Source of the DNA: Quillaja saponaria
Taxonomy: Eukaryota; Streptophyta; Magnoliopsida; Fabales; Quillajaceae
NCBI GenBank assembly: GCA_029379385.1
Contig: CM055612.1
Coordinates: 5,890,001 to 5,954,000, forward strand
Direction of reading: 5' to 3'
Length of the DNA: 64,000 bases
Within the stretch, counting starts at the first letter, position 1, and the number at the start of each line of letters is the position of its first letter. Of this stretch, positions 11,561-23,630 are shown piece after piece. The notes beneath the pieces were generated by a model, which saw only the letters and a program-made list of their open reading frames with translations, did no database searches and was not told where the DNA came from. The position numbers were made by a program, and so were the translations under genes.

Positions 11561-12869
11561 CTTGGTTTTAAAAATCGGATCTAACTGGACTAGTCAATTA
11601 GACTGATTGTATCGTTGCTCGATATGCAAATCGGGCTAAACTAAACCAAAAATCCGTTTTGCTAGTTAGACCGATAAAAATTGTGAAACTCGAAAGAATT
11701 GGGTAATGATTTTTTATAACCAAATGGCTTTTTAGGCTTAAATATGAATTGGGATCATATTTTTCTCAAAACCCAACCAAAAAAAAAAAAAAAAAAAAAA
11801 GCATACAAAAGGCATTTTGGTTAGTTGTGTTATCAAGAACTAAATTTATGATATGATTTCATAAATATTTAATAGATTTTGAATTATTATACTTGCTTCC
11901 TTATCCTTTCAGCTTATAAAGTATGTAAATTTATATATTAAGTATAAAATTTAAAATATTAATTAAATATATCAGTGTCGTTATTTGTTTGACTAATAGT
12001 CTAACCTTAATTGAATAAGTGATTCTTCATCTTTTTGATTTAATCATTGACCTAATTTTTAAAATATTATAATTGACCTCATTATAAAATAAAAAAAAGG
12101 ATAGTAATAAATATGGAACATCTTGAGAACCGAAACAGTCTAATAAGTTTATTACTCAAAATACAAATATGTAGCAACCTGAATTTTATCTTATTTAACA
12201 ATCCAAATCTTTCATAAATTTTGGTATTATGTGACATATACCAAGCTTTAATTTAAGGTTAAAATAAAATTTTGGTATTTATTTTAGGATTTTTAAAACT
12301 AGTATTATTAAGATTTTATAAATGAAAAATTTATAATATAAATTATAATAATTATTCATAATTTTAATGATTTTAAATATATATATTAATAATTTTTTAA
12401 ATAAGTATTTTTAGGATATTTATTAAGATGATAAATATAAAAATTTTATATCATTTACTGTTATTTTTGTCATGATTTTAATATCGTGTAATAAATAATT
12501 TATTATTTTTTGAATATTTTAAATTCTAAAATTTATATTAATTATACTTTAACAAGTATTTTTAGGACACCCGTTAAAAATTCATAAATTAATATTTCTA
12601 GAAAATTTTAGTTTTTAAAAACTGTGTTTATTATATTGTAACATCCAGTGTTTTTCTTCAGCCTTCAACATCCGACGTCAGGATACGAATTGCAAGCAGG
12701 CTGAAATATGAATCCAATTATACCCTTACAATAAATATTATTCCCGGAATAAAAAAGCGAACATTAACGGGCACACCGATTTAGTGTTTACAGAGGAAGA
12801 GGTAGAGTTACAGAGATCATCATCAATCAACCAAATTCTAGGTTAGGGCTAGTTTGGGAGCGAGAGAGA
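11561..12869. other. Intergenic AT-rich spacer upstream of UFC1
   Basis: The region has a poly(A) run at about 11780-11800 and otherwise AT-rich sequence without coding signal. The last 200 bases (from about 12640) become more balanced in composition and should contain the UFC1 promoter and 5' UTR. I see no clear TATA box there. Confidence 0.5.
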
Positions 12870-14865
12870 ATGGAGGGTTGGGATCCAAACACGAAATCGA
12901 CCCTGACCCAAATTCCCCTGCTAACAACAAAGGCAGGTCCCAGGGACGGAGCTGTATGGACGCAGAGGCTGAAGGAGGAGTACAAGGCATTGATAGCCTA
13001 CACCCAGATGAACAAGTCCAACGACAACGATTGGTTCCGGATCTCCGCCGCTAATCCGGAAGGGACACGTTGGACCGGCAAATGCTGGTATGTTCACAAT
13101 CTTCTCAAGTACGAGTTCGACCTCCAATTTGATATTCCCGTCACCTACCCCTCCACCGCACCAGAACTTGAGCTTCCTCAACTGGACGGAAAGACCCAAA
13201 AGGTCTGATTTTGTTTCTCCCGTCTTCTTTTTCTTAAAAAGTATCTGACAACTGCTTCAATGATGTGTTATGGGTGGCGTTTCAGATGTACAGAGGAGGG
13301 AAGATATGCCTGACCGTGCATTTCAAGCCACTTTGGGCTAAAAATTGGTACTTTACTTATTTATTCTTTTATTCCTTTGACATACTAATCGAGTTGCGAG
13401 TTGTTTGGTTTCTGGGTACATGTAGTCACACAAAGAAATCCCTACGATAATATACTTGAATTCTTCTTAGCTGGGTACTAATACATTTTAAGATTTTAAC
13501 TTGTGCAAAAAAAATAAAAATTAACTTTTGTCCATTCACGAGCTTAATTGACCGGTTAGGTAATGGAGTTGCTTTGCCTTTTAATATAATTTTGTTGGTG
13601 AAGAAGGAAATTGCAGAAGATGAAAGCTTGGGCACTCAATGGTATTCAAATGTATTTCTCTTATTTTCTGCTAGCAAATGTAGTCTCATTATTGTAAGTC
13701 GTCCTTTTTCTGTTGGGTGTTGTATATGGGAGGAGGATATGAAACACTACTTGTGAGTTTTGGTTGGAGTCATCGAATGATTAGATCTGCTATCTGGGAA
13801 TCTTTGAAAGGAATTTGCTCCCTGGATCAGTATTAGTAACTCACCTAGGTTCTTCCTAGCTTTCATTTGTTTCATGGAATATAAATTGAAGGTAACTATG
13901 TTTCTTCTCAATCACGTTATAAGTACTGTTTAGTTATATTGGTATGTAATGGTTAAACAAATAAATCATTAGCAGCAAAAGTATTTTGGGGCTTGAGCTA
14001 CAGTATAAGATAAACTAGTGTAAATCTCTCATTAATAAAAAAAAGTACATGAGTAGTTTTGTAGAACAGCTAAAAGTACACAAGTAGTTTTTAAGAATCA
14101 TGTAAAAATTGACTCAATGATTCTTAAGATTGTGAAGATTAGGAGCTTTATTAACAATATGTGGTCGTATGATTTATTTTACTGTTATGGTTGTTGTTTA
14201 GTTGTGCTAGCTAGAATTTTGGGTTGTGCACGTATAGGGGCTTTCTTAACAATTGGCAACCTGAGGGCTAACAGCCCCAGCGCCTGCTGGGGTCATGGCA
14301 TGAGATGAATGTCATAACTGATTTTTTTTCTAGTGGAAACCTGAATCTGAGATATAACCATCCATCTTAATCTTAGAATGGCGTTTGCAATTATATAATG
14401 CATTCACTTCTTGGGAAAGTAATATTGGCTTTTTCTGATCAAATTGAATCTATTTTTTTGGTAGAAAGGGAGGTTGGGGTTTGAACCCTCAACCTGGGTG
14501 GGGGAACGCCGTAAAGCTTGGGTACCATGCTAATTGAGCTATGCTTAGGCTGGTAGATCAAATTGAATTTTACTAAGGAGAAAAAGAGTACAGTTCCCTG
14601 GGTCCATGATTTGACACAGTGATCATTCGGTTGTCTATAATTTTATCTTAAGTTACTCTGAGGACCCTCTTTCTTTATTTAGTTTAGTGTGTCCTAGATG
14701 CTAAAGAATTTTTGGATCTTGCTGTTCTTCTGCAGCCCTAGGTTTGGCATAGCACATGCGCTCTGTTTGGGTCTTGCCCCATGGCTTGCAGCAGAGGTTC
14801 CCATTCTTGTGGATTCTGGTATGATTAAGCACAAAGATGATGCAACTACATCCAATGAATCATAG
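12870..14865 (+). CDS. UFC1: Ubiquitin-fold modifier-conjugating enzyme 1 (UFC1)
   Basis: UFC1 is the E2 enzyme that receives UFM1 from UBA5 as a thioester and passes it to UFL1 targets, notably ribosomes at the endoplasmic reticulum. The three exons are 12870-13202, 13286-13347 and 14736-14865, all GT-AG, encoding 174 residues. This is close to the 167 of animal UFC1, with an added C-terminal tail DDATTSNES. The start [20 protein letters not shown] matches the plant family. The E2 core includes [18 protein letters not shown] and [20 protein letters not shown]. The active-site cysteine is Cys119 in [17 protein letters not shown], equivalent to human Cys116. An out-of-frame ATG at 12854 is ignored because it does not reach the E2 fold. 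The gene is intact and ends about 1 kb from the PCK stop codon, tail to tail. Confidence 0.95.
14275..14292. other. GC-rich hairpin in UFC1 intron 2
   Basis: CCCCAG and CTGGGG form a perfect 6-bp stem around a 6-base loop. It stands out in an AT-rich 1.39-kb intron (13348-14735). No function can be assigned. Confidence 0.3.
14450..14555 (-). mobile_element. tRNA-derived SINE in UFC1 intron 2
   Basis: On the minus strand the element starts near 14555, shows a pol III A box (TAGCTCAATTAGCATGG) and a B box (GGTTGAGGGTTCAAACCCC), and ends in a short A-run at about 14451-14458. It is flanked by a perfect 13-bp target duplication, GATCAAATTGAAT, at 14437-14449 and 14556-14568. The duplication, the A tail and the poor clover-leaf make this a SINE rather than a tRNA gene. 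It sits antisense to UFC1. Confidence 0.8.
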
Positions 14866-15930
14866 TGTTGTCTCGTGCAATGTGAAAGCTGTAAAAGTAG
14901 AACTTGAGTTTTGGGAGTTAGCAACTTGGTCAAAGAAAATAAACTGAGGTGTAGGTTGCAATTTACAGGGATGCCCCTTTGAAGTGTTTAATTATCTGCT
15001 GATAGTAAAAAACAGAGATTCAAATATACTCTTGAAATTTCATGCAACTATGCTTTGGTATTGCAAATACACCAGGTTCAATGATGTTGGTCTTCTTCTT
15101 ATTTATTCCTTTTAATTTTTTCCTGTCAAATAGTTTTAAAAAGCAAAGATGCGCAGGTGCTTATTTTGTATCAAACTGCGTATGTAATGTTTCCTTTCAT
15201 ACATGGTGTTGTAGTTGTTTAAGAGCATGCCTAATCTATATCTGATGGTCCATTGCTCCAAAGTAAATGAGGTCAGGTAAATTTAGGGCCGAAGTTGAGC
15301 TTTCCTCTTCTTTTACCAACTTTGTGCTTTCTGAAGATTATTCAAGTTGAGCGCACGTCTCACTCGTATCCTTATTTGCTAATTTTCAGTCATCCATTTT
15401 CTGCTAAGAGCTCTTCTTCATTCTCGAGCTTGGCAAGGCTTGGTTCATTTTGTAGGTCATTTCTGAGGTGACAATCATTTTAGCACAGTCGATGTCCAAT
15501 TTATTTATTATTATTATTATTTTTTTTACTTTCCTTTATTTAAGGGGACCAGGGATGGGTGTCAGATTGTTCCCAGTGCACAGTGGAGAGAAGTTAAGAT
15601 TTGGTTGCTCTGCATCCATTGAAAACTTGAAGGTGGTTTAATTCACAAATTATACATGGGCATGTAATATTTGAGTAATATGAAGCTCCCATTGGAGGAA
15701 CGTAGGGCATCTAAACAGCCCTGCAGATGTCTTAATTCCTTACTCGCATTCTCTCTCACACACAGCAAGACCTGAAAGAATCAAACGAAAGCGTCTTGCT
15801 TTATATATTTATTTTGTAGGCTGCTTGGTGAAGCATATCTTAAAAAAGAACCCCTTGCTTTATATGTTTATTCTGCATCTACTTTTTCGTTTCACTTTTG
15901 TTTTTCAATCTGAAACTGAGAGCACTGTGA
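14866..15930. other. Convergent 3' region between UFC1 and PCK
   Basis: Both neighbouring genes end here, so this 1-kb interval must carry their 3' UTRs and polyadenylation signals. I see no gene in it. A TTATTATTATTATTA run occurs near 15510. Confidence 0.45.
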
Positions 15931-18900
15931 TCAGAAATTGGGTCCAGCGGCGAGAATCTCTTCGGTCAGCTTGTTGTCTTGGCCAATCTTGTAGTTTGTG
16001 AAACCCTGGAAATTCTTCTTGAACAGTCCAGCCAGCTTCAATAGTGTGTCATTATAAGCCTTCTTGTCAGACCACTGCAATTTCAACCAAATTTAATGCT
16101 TTAGTGCAAGTGAAAAATTACCCTCAATGTGGAAACACGCTAAGAAAAAGAAGAGGCTGATTTATAAGATTTTTGGAATATCAACTAACAGTGTTTGTGG
16201 GATCCAGTATTTCTGATGGAACACCCTCAATTGCGGTTGGGATGTCAAGCCCAAACACTTCACTCTTAGTATACGTAGCATCCAAAAGACCTCCTGAATG
16301 AATGGCATCAATGATTCTCCTGGTGTATGCTAACTTTATCCGGTTTCCTGATCCATAACTGCCAAATCAAAGAGGAAAGTATTAGATTAGGATTGCTTAT
16401 AGACTATTACATAGATGCATTAGAGGGGAGTCCATACCTTCCACCTGACCAGCCTGTGTTAACAAGCCAACCAGTAGCCCCATGCTTTTGCATCTTCTCA
16501 GCTAGCATTGCTGCATATTTGGTAGGATGCAGCATTATAAATGCTGCCCCAAAGCAGGCAGAGAACGTGGCCTGTGGCTCCTTCACACCATCCTCTGTAC
16601 CGGCTACCTGTTATCGGTATCACCCCAAAGAGTTATTCCATAAAATACCGTCTGCCAGATTCAGATATATAATTGGAGAAATGAGCATGTTGAATGAGTA
16701 CCAGCGCTGTGTAGCCACTAATGAAATGGTACATTGTCTGGGCCAAGCTCAGCTTGCTCACAGGTGGTAGCACTCCAAATGCATCACAAGCTAGAAGAAT
16801 GACGTTCTTTGGATGAGGACCAACACATGGTAGTTTAGCATTGGGGATGTATTCAATAGGATATGCTGCACGAGTGTTCTCTGCAAGATCAAAAGTCAAG
16901 TCAGACTACATATAACCATGAATTAAGTGAAGATTTATGATTTGGAGTACCAGAAAATATTTAGCTCACCAGTGACGGATTTGTCTGAGTAATCCACTTC
17001 TCGAGTATGCTCATCAAAAACAACATTCTCAAGCACTGCAGAATAGAAGCAAGGAACGTAAATTTTCTGTCAAATGTTCCACCAATTGAAATGTGTGATG
17101 CAACATTACATGCATATTCTCAATAAGGCTAGACAAATCTGATTAAACTTTCAACATACAGTTATTATGACATGACAAAACCAGAGGTAGCCAGAATGTT
17201 GAAATACGAAATGTGTCTGTTTATTTTGGAGTGTTATTGTTTATAATGAAGGTAAAATTGTTACCAGTCCCAAACTTAATGGCGTTCCAGATGTCTGGCT
17301 CCTTTTCCTTTGAAAGATCAATGCACTTGGCATAGCAACCTCCTTCGATGTTTGATACACCATTCTCACTCCAGCAGTGCTCATCATCTCCTATTAAGTA
17401 CCTATTATGATCCGTAGAAAGAGTTGTCTTCCCAGTACCTACAATAACAGCATTGAATCCAACACAGAATTTTAGGAGAAAATTATAGCATGATAAATAA
17501 TTCCCTGATATCTGTGCCGGTGTACTGATCCAATTTCTATACTGTACCTGATAATCCAAAGAAAAGCGCAACATCGCCATCTTTTCCCACGTTGCATCCA
17601 GAGTGTAGGGAGAGAATTTGTCGCTTAGGCATGAGATAGTGCATTACACCGAACAGACCTTTCTTCATTTCTCCTGCATATTGAGTTCCGAGTATGACCA
17701 TTTCCCTCCTATCAAGGTTGATGTCTATGCTAGTTGAGGAAGTCATGTAGTGGGTATAACGATTACAAGGGAATTGCCCAGCATTATATATAGTGAAGTC
17801 AGGTGTTCCAAATTCCTCAAGCTCTTCAGGGGTGGGTCGGATGCACCTGCCACCCATGTAATTAGTTATAATTGAAGCTAAACATCATTGATTCATTGTT
17901 CCTACTGAATTTTATTCAAGGTTGAAACTATTGAAAGCTGAGAAACTTGTTTTGGTAATGGGTTTTGTGTATTGCAGGCCACAGAATAGAAGTAATTTGC
18001 TAGGTACTTACATGTTGTGCATAAACAAGGAATGGTAAGCTCTTGCAGACACAATTCGAACTTTGATTCTGTGTTCTGGATCCCAGTTCAGAAACTGATC
18101 ATTCACGAAAACCTGAAACTCGGTTTAATTTACTAATGTCATTACCACTCACTCATCAAAATTTAATGTGATATCAATCAGTAAAACCAAGTAATTAAGG
18201 AACACATTGACCAGATAAACACAAACACACACACACATTAAGGAACAAGTTCCTTATGATCATTCTGAACTTGGCATGGTTAATCTGGTCTGACCATTTA
18301 TACAGTTAATGCAATAGGTGTCCCTGAGTATAACATGTAAATCCAACATCATTGTGAGACTGATTTCTAATATACATCATTGACTATTTAATAAGTTGCA
18401 GCAATAAAACGACCTTTACTCAAATGGGATTCAATTCAAATAAACCGTTCAAAGTTTTTATGACCTGGGTTTGCCTTAACCAAGTGAAGAAAAGCAAAAT
18501 GGAAAATAATAGTAGTTCCTAGTTTCTGACTCTGTGTTGGGATGTCAACCTAGATATTACCTATCCGATCCAGGGGAGGACAAAGTTTTTGCAGTGGGAC
18601 AAACGTAAGAAATGTGTCCTTCACATCCTCTGCTACCATATTAAGACAAGGACAGGTCAGTCCAAACCAATCCATTTCGACCAGGATGGGTGAGTGTTCC
18701 ATGGGCAGACAGCAAGTCTCTCTTTCCTACTTATCAAGATAATTACTGACTTGCTTCTTGTTGACTCAGTAAAGTCAACTTCATGGATGTGATCAAGAAG
18801 GTACCAGGCAATGACAACCATCGGGGCCGTCGCTATCTTAATTACAATTTTTATTTTAGGAACAATGAATAGCAACAAATAGAATATTGTAATATATATT

Positions 18901-19956
18901 TAATAGAGAAACTAAACTAAATATATTGTAATATAAGTTTGATTGATGATACCTTGTCCAACGAGTTCAAGTAATCAACTGCTCTCTCCCTGTTGACCAA
19001 GAAAGTATGTTCGTCCATCTCGATATTTGGTGATCCCCTAATTAACAAATTATTTAAAAATAAATTTATATAAGAAAATTTAATGTAGTACAGATACTGA
19101 ATCAAATATTAATTAAATAGTAGAAACTCACCTCCCCCACCAAAGCTCTTCAGTGGTTTCATCCCTAACAACCCGTTTGTCTCTAGGAGCCCGACCCGTT
19201 TTTGCTCCTGAAAGTGTGGCTAAAGCTCCACTTGCTGTTATAAATGAACCTTTCTCATACTTAATTGCTTGTTCATACAGCTCTGCACATATTTTAAATT
19301 AATATTTTCAAATTTTCATAAAATAAGAGAATCAAAATTCCAATGGCCAAAATGAAAATAAAAAGTACCTGCCGGAGAAAGATTGTAAAGGACATGCGTG
19401 AATTTGAGGGAACTGTCACTAACACCAACCGTCGGAGTTTGGTAATAAAATTGTGAGTGATCGACATGCGCCACCACTTTGGGTGTCTCAGGCTTTCTTG
19501 CTGGGTCTCCTTTCACCAACTTCGGCCCTGTCTCCCTCGTTAGCGATGCCAACGAAGCACTACGGAAATATAGTTTCAAACATTAATTAATCATCTATTG
19601 AATAATAATAATAATAATAATTAGTTAATCATCCATTGAAACTTTAATTAATTGCAGTGAAGTGCGTACCTGATGGATTGAAGCTGTTGCTTTTGTCGTT
19701 CTTCTTCAGATCTCGGAGTTCCTTTAATGGGAGTGGTGGGTGCTGATTTCTTCTTCTGAAGAGAATGAAGTTCATCAATGGTTTGAGCATTTACCGGTGT
19801 TGCGCTGTCATCGTGGCAGACCTCCGCCTCGTTGGTCGGCTGTTTTCTATGGGTTTGGATCTTGGGCAACCCATTACGCCCGGTACTAATTTTACTGTTA
19901 CTATTACTCCTCGTGAAACTGAATTCTCCGTCATCTGTTAAACCCTTGTTCGCCAT
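15931..19956 (-). CDS. PCK: Phosphoenolpyruvate carboxykinase (ATP)
   Basis: This cytosolic enzyme converts oxaloacetate plus ATP to PEP, CO2 and ADP, the committing step of gluconeogenesis from lipid and organic acids. The twelve coding exons are 19670-19956, 19369-19559, 19132-19282, 18953-19037, 18012-18112, 17548-17846, 17265-17438, 16970-17035, 16702-16880, 16438-16607, 16190-16358 and 15931-16074. All are GT-AG and they total 2016 nt or 671 residues, the same length as Arabidopsis PCK1. The first ~120 residues are the plant-specific Ser/Thr/Lys-rich extension known as a phosphorylation region. The catalytic core follows, with [13 protein letters not shown] (substrate loop), [27 protein letters not shown] (P-loop, about 369-379), IGDDEHCW (metal-binding kinase-2 motif) and [12 protein letters not shown]. 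The C-terminus is [10 protein letters not shown]. No lesion was seen. The numbered paralogue is not assigned. Confidence 0.96.
18113..18952 (-). other. Large PCK intron with possible old insertion
   Basis: This is an 840-base intron in a gene whose other introns are mostly 80-250 bases. About 18540-18850 is less AT-rich than the rest and contains an open minus-strand stretch, but no family was recognised. Splice sites on either side are intact. Confidence 0.4.
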
Positions 19957-21067
19957 CTTAGATTGATTTCAAAATGGCAATACACAAAGGTGGGATATGT
20001 ATGGGACGACACTGGTGCTGGCAATGGCAGTAGTGCACCGAATGTTGTTTGTCGCTTTATAGTACGTTAGCTTACCTATGATTCACTTTATCGTATGTCA
20101 CGTTACGTATTGCTAACCATGGTTAATTTAACCAAGGTTTATCCCCTGGAATGGATAATATCAGACAAGACATTAAAAAATTTTGTTGAAATTTTGGACC
20201 AATAGCCTAAATCTTGGTGTAATAATTTTCAACTTAAATGATCATTGATTAAGATTGGAAATAGCATATTTTCCGTGATTTTTGGTTTAATTTGGAAGAT
20301 TAAGTTTTAATTATTTAAGATCAAAACGTTATACTATTAGATCAATTTTGATGATGTTAGGGCTCTTTTTCAGGTCCAAAAAGCTATCTCCTCTATCTTA
20401 AGAAACTAAAATGAAATACTGAACTGACTGGTGTGCTGTGTTTTCTTTTTCTATTTGCCATAGTCAAACACAAGCAGAACGTGAACTATAACAAAGTCTT
20501 CTCATCTCATCAATGACTAAGTGCCACGATTGACACTGCACTTTTAATGGTACCAACTCATTTATAGAAAATGGAGGCATAGGGATTTAAATCACATTTA
20601 ATATTGTGGAACAAATTCTTGACTAAGTTCTAATCTATATAAATTATTTTCATTTGTGCACTTGAATTTTGTGCAAGTATCATTTGTCACTTGTATAGTT
20701 GTCTATATCTTTCAGTCTTGTATCATGTCCAAAAATTGGGTTGGGCTATTATACAACTGGCTAAACTGGGCCCCTTTGTCATTTCTCTACCCAGCACAAC
20801 CCAACCCAACCCAACCCATTTCCGTTGGAATTCCTGGTCTATACTCCACACGAGAACAGATTTCTTGGTGACCTCTGGTGGTCCACCTAATATTTTCATT
20901 CAATTCAGTTAAAACGTAGTTTGGTCACAACACAAAGCCAGAAGAGTAGTCCAGCCTGATTTCTTCATAAACTACATGAGATATTCAGAAAAATAGCAGA
21001 CCCGGTGAATTAGTTAAAGTGTTCCACCCACCAATCGATGAACAAATTAATGTATACATCCCTATCA
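19957..21067. other. Intergenic: PCK promoter side
   Basis: No gene is supported. A short CAACC tandem run occurs at about 20797-20817. Two overlapping small open frames there are artefacts of the low-complexity sequence. Confidence 0.4.
20055..20062 (-). promoter_or_regulatory. Candidate TATA box of PCK
   Basis: The minus strand reads CTATAAAG about 100 bases upstream of the PCK start codon, a normal distance for a plant gene with a short leader. Confidence 0.4.
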
Positions 21068-21947
21068 TAGTTGTTGAATCGAGATTCGACTCGTGAATCA
21101 AAATTATGATTTTGAGAATCGTTCTATAAATTCTAAAAATAAATATTAAATTTAATATTTATAATTAAACATCTAATATTTGTACCTTTAAGAGAGGGAA
21201 AGTGAAAATTTTCATTCTTCTTATTGTTATAATTATTTTATTTCTTATTGTTCAAGAAAAATATAAAAGATTGGTAGCTTTTGCATTTGAATCAAATAAA
21301 TACTACTAAACTTTTGTATAAAAAAATAGCAAGAGTAGTAACACTAACAACTTTAAAAGATGTGAAAGGGATATTATCCAATGCCAACATCTAAATAAAA
21401 TTAGAAAAAGTGCAAGTACTAATGAATTGAGTATGCAAAAATAGTGTCCATACAACTACAACTTAGAAATAGAAGAAAGGTCAAAGCCTAGAGGAAAAGT
21501 CTCTTGGTACGTCTTTGAAAAAAATAAAGAAATGGCGCACGTGGCTAAAATAGACTTCTTAGTTTCTCCGGCCGATAAGTCTTGCAACCTTCTGCATGCG
21601 TATGAAAAGTTGCAATCTTTTTTTTGTGGGTTTCTCTCATAACAAACCTATTATTGTGCATAAGGTGAAGCAAACAAGTTTTTCACGAATAACTTGGACA
21701 AATTTGTTCACTTTTTGGGTTTTATAGATTTGTGGGTCTCTAAATCTAAGTCTTATCCATAATGTTTGACTCGGTAGTGATTCATACGATTGAATTGAAT
21801 TTCTTGATTCACCTCCGATTTGGTCAATTTATGTATGATTATTGAACTTTTTCTATTCATTCCTGCAATGCGTATTGTTTATGTGCTAAATTGAATCGAC
21901 TTGTACGACTCGAATCATAAATCGTAAGAGTCTGATAACAAAGATCC
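21068..21947. mobile_element. Candidate MULE-type non-autonomous DNA element
   Basis: The two ends are roughly inverse. The left starts near ATAGTTGTTGAATCGAG and contains ATTCGACTCG. The right, read in reverse, starts CTTTGTTATCAGACTC and contains GATTCGAGTCG. ATCCCTATC precedes the left end and ATCCCTACC follows the right, an imperfect 9-bp target duplication as made by Mutator-like elements. The interior is AT-rich and non-coding. The end alignment is imperfect, so this remains tentative. Confidence 0.35.
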
Positions 21948-22088
21948 CTACCACAATTTTAAGTATTTGCCATCATATCATCATAAATATGCACCTGTCT
22001 AAAATCAATTCAGGTACGTATACAAAACAGAATCAATCAGGTATAATACAACAATGAAGCCAAGTAGGAGATAAAAATTCTGTCTTCT

Positions 22089-22096
22089 ATTTATAG
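22089..22096 (+). promoter_or_regulatory. Candidate TATA box of the O-methyltransferase pseudogene
   Basis: TATTTATA lies about 100 bases upstream of the start codon at 22194, so the relic still has a promoter-like context. Confidence 0.3.
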
Positions 22097-22193
22097 TGTG
22101 CATCTTTCACCTCCAAAACACACAAGCTACTCAAATTGTTTCCTAGCGACTTGCTTTCCTCACACCCCTAATTTAAAATAATTACACAGAGAA

Positions 22194-23630
22194 ATGGAAA
22201 ATATGGTGTTGAAAGGAGAGCAAGCCATGGTACAAGGCCAAGCTGATGTACTCCAGCTCATATACAATTTCATAAAAAGCATGGCATTGAAGTGCGCTGT
22301 TGAACTTAAAATTGCTGACATAATAAACTCCCATGGTCATCCCATATTCTTATCTCAAATTGCAGCACAAATCAATCCCCTTTCTTCTATAGACATTGCT
22401 CGCCTTTCGCGTGTAATGAGATTCCTTGTCCACAAAAAGCTCTTTACATCAACCGCTGATAAAGAATCCGGTGAGACCCTTTACGGCCTCAGTCATTCAT
22501 CTAAATGGCTTCTACAAGATGATCAGACAGAGCTTAGCCTAGCTCCTCTTGTGCTTTCGGTTACCCACCCCTGCCCCTTGGCTTCTTGGCATTTCCTTAG
22601 CAAAAGCATAAGGGAAGGGGGGTATGGTTGGGACAAAGTGCATGGTTCAAGTTTGTATGACAATTCTGCAGAGAAGGCTGAACACACAAAATATTTTGAT
22701 AAGGCTATGGCTTGCACATCTAAGATTGTGTTCGATGCTATGCGTTCACATTATACAGATGGGTTTCGTAGTTTAGATTCGATAGTTGATGTTTAGGGCG
22801 TCAAGGAATTGCTGTGGCTGAGATAGTGAAGTCATTTCCTAATATAAGAGGGATTAACTTTGATCTGCCACATATTGTGGCTAATGCCCCAGAGTTCCCT
22901 GGTGTGACCCATATTGGAGGTGACATGTTTGAAGTCATTCCACAGGCTGATGCTGTTTTCATGAAGGTATAATGCTGATTGTTACTTGATAATGATATTA
23001 TTTTTTGTTGTTTAGCTATACAATATGGGTAACTTAATTCAGTTTCTAAAATCCTTAATGCCCAGTTGGTGTGGTGTCACTCATCATCACTTCATAAAAA
23101 AGCGAGTGCTCCACTAATCGAACTCGAATCTCTGTGACTGCTAGTATTAATTAAAGAGATGAGAAGTCTGCAAATCAGCTTGATCTGCTGGCTAATCACC
23201 TTGTCTTCTGTTTAGCTCAACCACCAGAAATTGCAGCCCTGTTTTGGGAACTAAATTTTGTTTTATAATTGCAATTAGTTTTATGGTTCCAATCCAAGTA
23301 CTCTTTGTAATACATTTGTTCTCATTGCAGTGGGTATTGCACAATTGGGGTAATGAAGATTGCATTTGCATCCTAAAAACTTGCCTGAAAGCTATACCAA
23401 CGAGGACTGGGAAGGTTATAATAGTTGATTTGGTTGTTCAACCAGAAGGAGTTGGACTTTTTGACACAGTAGCTCTTAGGTATGACCTATCAATGATGGC
23501 ACTAACAGCAAGTGGGAAGGAAAGAAGTGAAATTGAATGGAAGAATTTACTCAAGGAAGGAGGCTTTCATCGCTATAAAATCATCAAAATCCCAGTTTAC
23601 TTTTCTATTATTGAGGCCTACCCAATTTGA
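22194..23630 (+). pseudogene. COMT-class O-methyltransferase pseudogene
   Basis: The intact relatives are SAM-dependent methyltransferases that methylate phenolic or alkaloid hydroxyls in the cytosol. The two exons, 22194-22966 and 23331-23630, keep a clean GT-AG intron. The N-terminal dimerisation domain is well preserved (QLIYNFIKSMALKCAVELKI, RVMRFLVHKKLF, YGLSHSSKWLL). The frame breaks at about 22793: after DSIVDV the SAM-binding motif I (normally VDVGGGTG) is hit by an in-frame TAG and a net one-base loss, leaving a 200-residue stub. Coding similarity resumes at once in another frame with GIAVAEIVKSFP, FDLPHIV and GGDMFEVIPQADAVFMK. Exon 2 still has the catalytic-histidine region WVLHNWGNEDC and the end FSIIEAYPI. 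The substrate is unknown. The sequence resembles plant OMTs of the resveratrol or norcoclaurine type, but this is not decisive. The lesion removes SAM binding, so the product cannot be active as a methyltransferase. Confidence 0.85.
23059..23145 (+). mobile_element. Possible degenerate SINE in OMT pseudogene intron
   Basis: TGCCCAGTTGGTGTGG at 23059-23074 resembles a tRNA A box, and TCGAACTCGAATCTC at 23118-23132 resembles a B box, about 60 bases apart. No target duplication was seen. Confidence 0.3.

Noticed and set aside
12854..13054. Open frame starting upstream of UFC1
   Set aside because: It is out of frame with the E2 domain and is only a shadow of the first exon.
14450..14555. Genuine tRNA gene
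   Set aside because: A and B boxes are present, but an A tail and a perfect flanking duplication show a SINE, and the clover-leaf stems do not pair well.
16327..16770. 147-codon plus-strand open frame
   Set aside because: It runs antisense across several PCK exons and introns and is explained by the PCK coding sequence on the other strand.
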